Shown here: one piece after another, positions 62,262 to 64,000 of the stretch
How the letters are laid out: every line of letters starts with the position of its first letter
How positions within the stretch are numbered: the first letter of the stretch is position 1
Source: Sclerurus mexicanus
Taxonomy: Eukaryota; Chordata; Aves; Passeriformes; Furnariidae
Assembly: GCA_013396755.1 (NCBI GenBank)
Contig: VWZF01002698.1
Location: forward strand, 318,384-382,383
Direction of reading: 5' to 3'
Length of the DNA: 64,000 bases
Made by a program: the position numbers and the translations under genes
The notes under the pieces: generated by a model
The model's input: the letters and a program-made list of their open reading frames with translations, nothing else
Databases searched by the model: none
What the model was told of the DNA's origin: nothing

Positions 62262-64000
62262 GTAAGTTTAATGAAGGAGAGTTCCCCGATCCTCACAGCT
62301 AGATCAGTATGGCTCCCAAATGTACATACTGCACAACCTGCCCCTCATCTTTTACTAGGTGTAATAAAGATATTTAACTCCATCTCTGCTTGTCTTGGGT
62401 GTAACAAAAGCCTTCTGCATAGGAATTGTTTGCCTTGGCTGATGGTGTGCCTGGGAAAAAGGAGGATGAGCTCATATCAAATAGCAGATTTGGAATTATA
62501 CAAATGGCCATCTGATCTGGGAAGGCCATATATCTCTTTTATGCCCAGCTGCCTCTCAGCATTGCCCTTCCAGGAGCATGAAACTGGAAAGCAGCATTTA
62601 GTCCATGGATATAGGCTTGTTCTAACTCCAGAGGGGACAAAAGACTTGACTAGATTAATTATATGACTTCAAGCACTACAATTTCAAAATGTTAATGAGA
62701 AGTTTATTAATTAATGAGGACATAACTAACATTAAATTTAGCGTAGGTGAAGAAAATCCTATAGTGTTTTAAAACAAAAGCACAACAATCAAGAACACTT
62801 AAGAATAAGAAGCGTGAGATAGAAGATGGAGAGTGTAACTTTACAAGAGGTCATTCAAACACAGAGTTTACAAAAGGACTAAGTTCCCCCCTTGCAAGCT
62901 AAAAACTCATCACTGGAATTAGAAAAGAAGAAAACCAGACAGGAACATGCTGTTACTAAGATAAGGCAACAGAAAACTCAGAATAAGTTAATGTCAATAG
63001 GATTAGAGAGATACAAATATGTTGGAGAAAAAAAAATGTTTGTGAGAAAGAAATTCCATTAACGAAAGAAGAGGACTGAAAGCTGCATTTGTTGCAGAAT
63101 TACTAAGCCTGTAGTCCTAGTGCACACACACAAAAGAAAAATAATGTTTTATTATCTGTGTGGTAATGGCAGCCTTGCAAATGTAAAGCAACAGGAAAAA
63201 ACAGGTACAGAAATGGCTTAAGCCTTGAACTAGGTACAGACTGACAGGCCTGGATTGCATGTTGCCCAAAGATCTCAAGGGATCTTAAAGGAAGTAGCTA
63301 ATAAATATATTACTTCACTCACAGGATATTTTTAAAAGCATGAATATCACCAAATAGTTTGAAAATAACAAGTGAAATATTAAGTAGTTGAGAGAGGAAA
63401 GAGAATTATGCTGATGATTACCAGTTGGTAAATAAAATGTTGCAAATTCCAAGTAAAATTGGTATCAGCTAGAAGTAAAAACCAATAATGGATTGAATAG
63501 GACTAATTATGACTCATGAACTATGAAGAATATGAGTACAGCAATAAGTGCCAGAGAAAATATTTGCAATTACTCCGCAAAGGTGAAACAGCAGATGTGA
63601 CACGTAAATGAAATATGTTTATCTTTCAACACCTGTGTTGCAGAAATTAAGGCTTTAGGATCTAAATGTTGTCAGTGATTCTGACTCAGGTTGAGTGCAG
63701 TATTAAACAGGGAAATAAGTTGGGGGCAGGAGAGTATTTAGTGTTCTCTAGTCTGGTTTCTTCACAACCTGGAAACCTGGAAATACAATGAATTTGCAGA
63801 TTATAATAAATTAGGTGAAATGGCAAATAACTTTAAGGTTTGGAAAGTACTGCAAAAAGATAATGTTTGTTTTGAGTTGTCCATGTTTGAATGCAGCGAT
63901 CTCTTGGAGCTCTTTTCTTCCTCATGGTTGGTGAATGGTGATGTGATCAAAACCAACCAGTCACTTACACTGGAAAATACTTTCTTAAGGTTACTACAGT
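62262..64000 (+). other. MRPS18A: MRPS18A intron 3 (partial, runs off the window)
   Basis: AT-rich sequence after the exon 3 donor. A plus-strand frame (62259-62666, about 135 codons) overlaps the splice donor and looks like read-through, not coding. I searched for the next exon by its expected Asp-Val-Leu-Leu-Leu start and did not find it. No repeat family was recognised. Confidence 0.7.

Noticed and set aside
62259..62666. 135-codon plus-strand frame overlapping the exon 3 donor
   Set aside because: It begins inside exon 3 in a different frame and runs through a consensus GTAAGT donor. Best explained as intronic read-through.

Overview
The window reads as vertebrate, almost certainly avian, nuclear DNA. 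The support is two CR1 LINE fragments with the bird-type 3' tail (one with a recognisable end of the reverse transcriptase frame), a solo LTR of the avian ERVL type (starts TGTAGTGGGTTAA), GT-AG spliced exons, and long gene-free stretches with no operons. Nothing bacterial or viral and no CRISPR array was seen. Most ATG-to-stop frames look like chance frames in non-coding DNA.

Only one protein-coding gene can be supported. It is MRPS18A (mitochondrial ribosomal protein S18a, also called mL66), on the + strand at the right end. Exon 3 (62157-62261) is unmistakable, exon 2 (59494-59525) is a clean 32-base exon in matching phase, and the first nine coding bases (60359-60367) sit in a CpG-rich promoter with a YY1-type motif over the start codon. 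Later exons lie beyond the window. The exons are out of order: exon 1 and its promoter lie to the right of exon 2. That block is bounded by two single-N gaps and flanked by two 560-base near-identical copies (59600-60159 and 60369-60928). The tail of an upstream CR1 is also split between 59420 and 60161. The simplest explanation is a scaffolding error with a false duplication. The probable true order is CR1, promoter with exon 1, exon 2, then the 560-base segment once, then exon 3.

Layout: 1-2.6 kb, no gene seen; 2.6-4.2 kb, a decayed minus-strand Ty3/gypsy retrotransposon (gag, reverse transcriptase and RNase H remnants), unusual for a bird genome; 4.2-16.9 kb, intergenic; 16.9-17.5 kb, solo ERVL LTR; 17.5-58.8 kb, intergenic with one CR1 3' end at 32.2 kb and several candidate regulatory patches (27.3-28.6, 30.8-31.0 and 45.4-45.8 kb are the best); 58.8-62.3 kb, CR1 plus the scrambled MRPS18A 5' end; 62.3-64.0 kb, intron 3. 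In human the neighbour on the 5' side of MRPS18A is VEGFA, transcribed divergently, so the roughly 58 kb of non-coding DNA may be the VEGFA-MRPS18A intergenic regulatory domain. That is an inference from synteny; no VEGFA exon was seen here.

I did not find a convincing undescribed biological system. The notable items are the misassembly that breaks MRPS18A, the gypsy fossil, and a few short structured non-coding patches.
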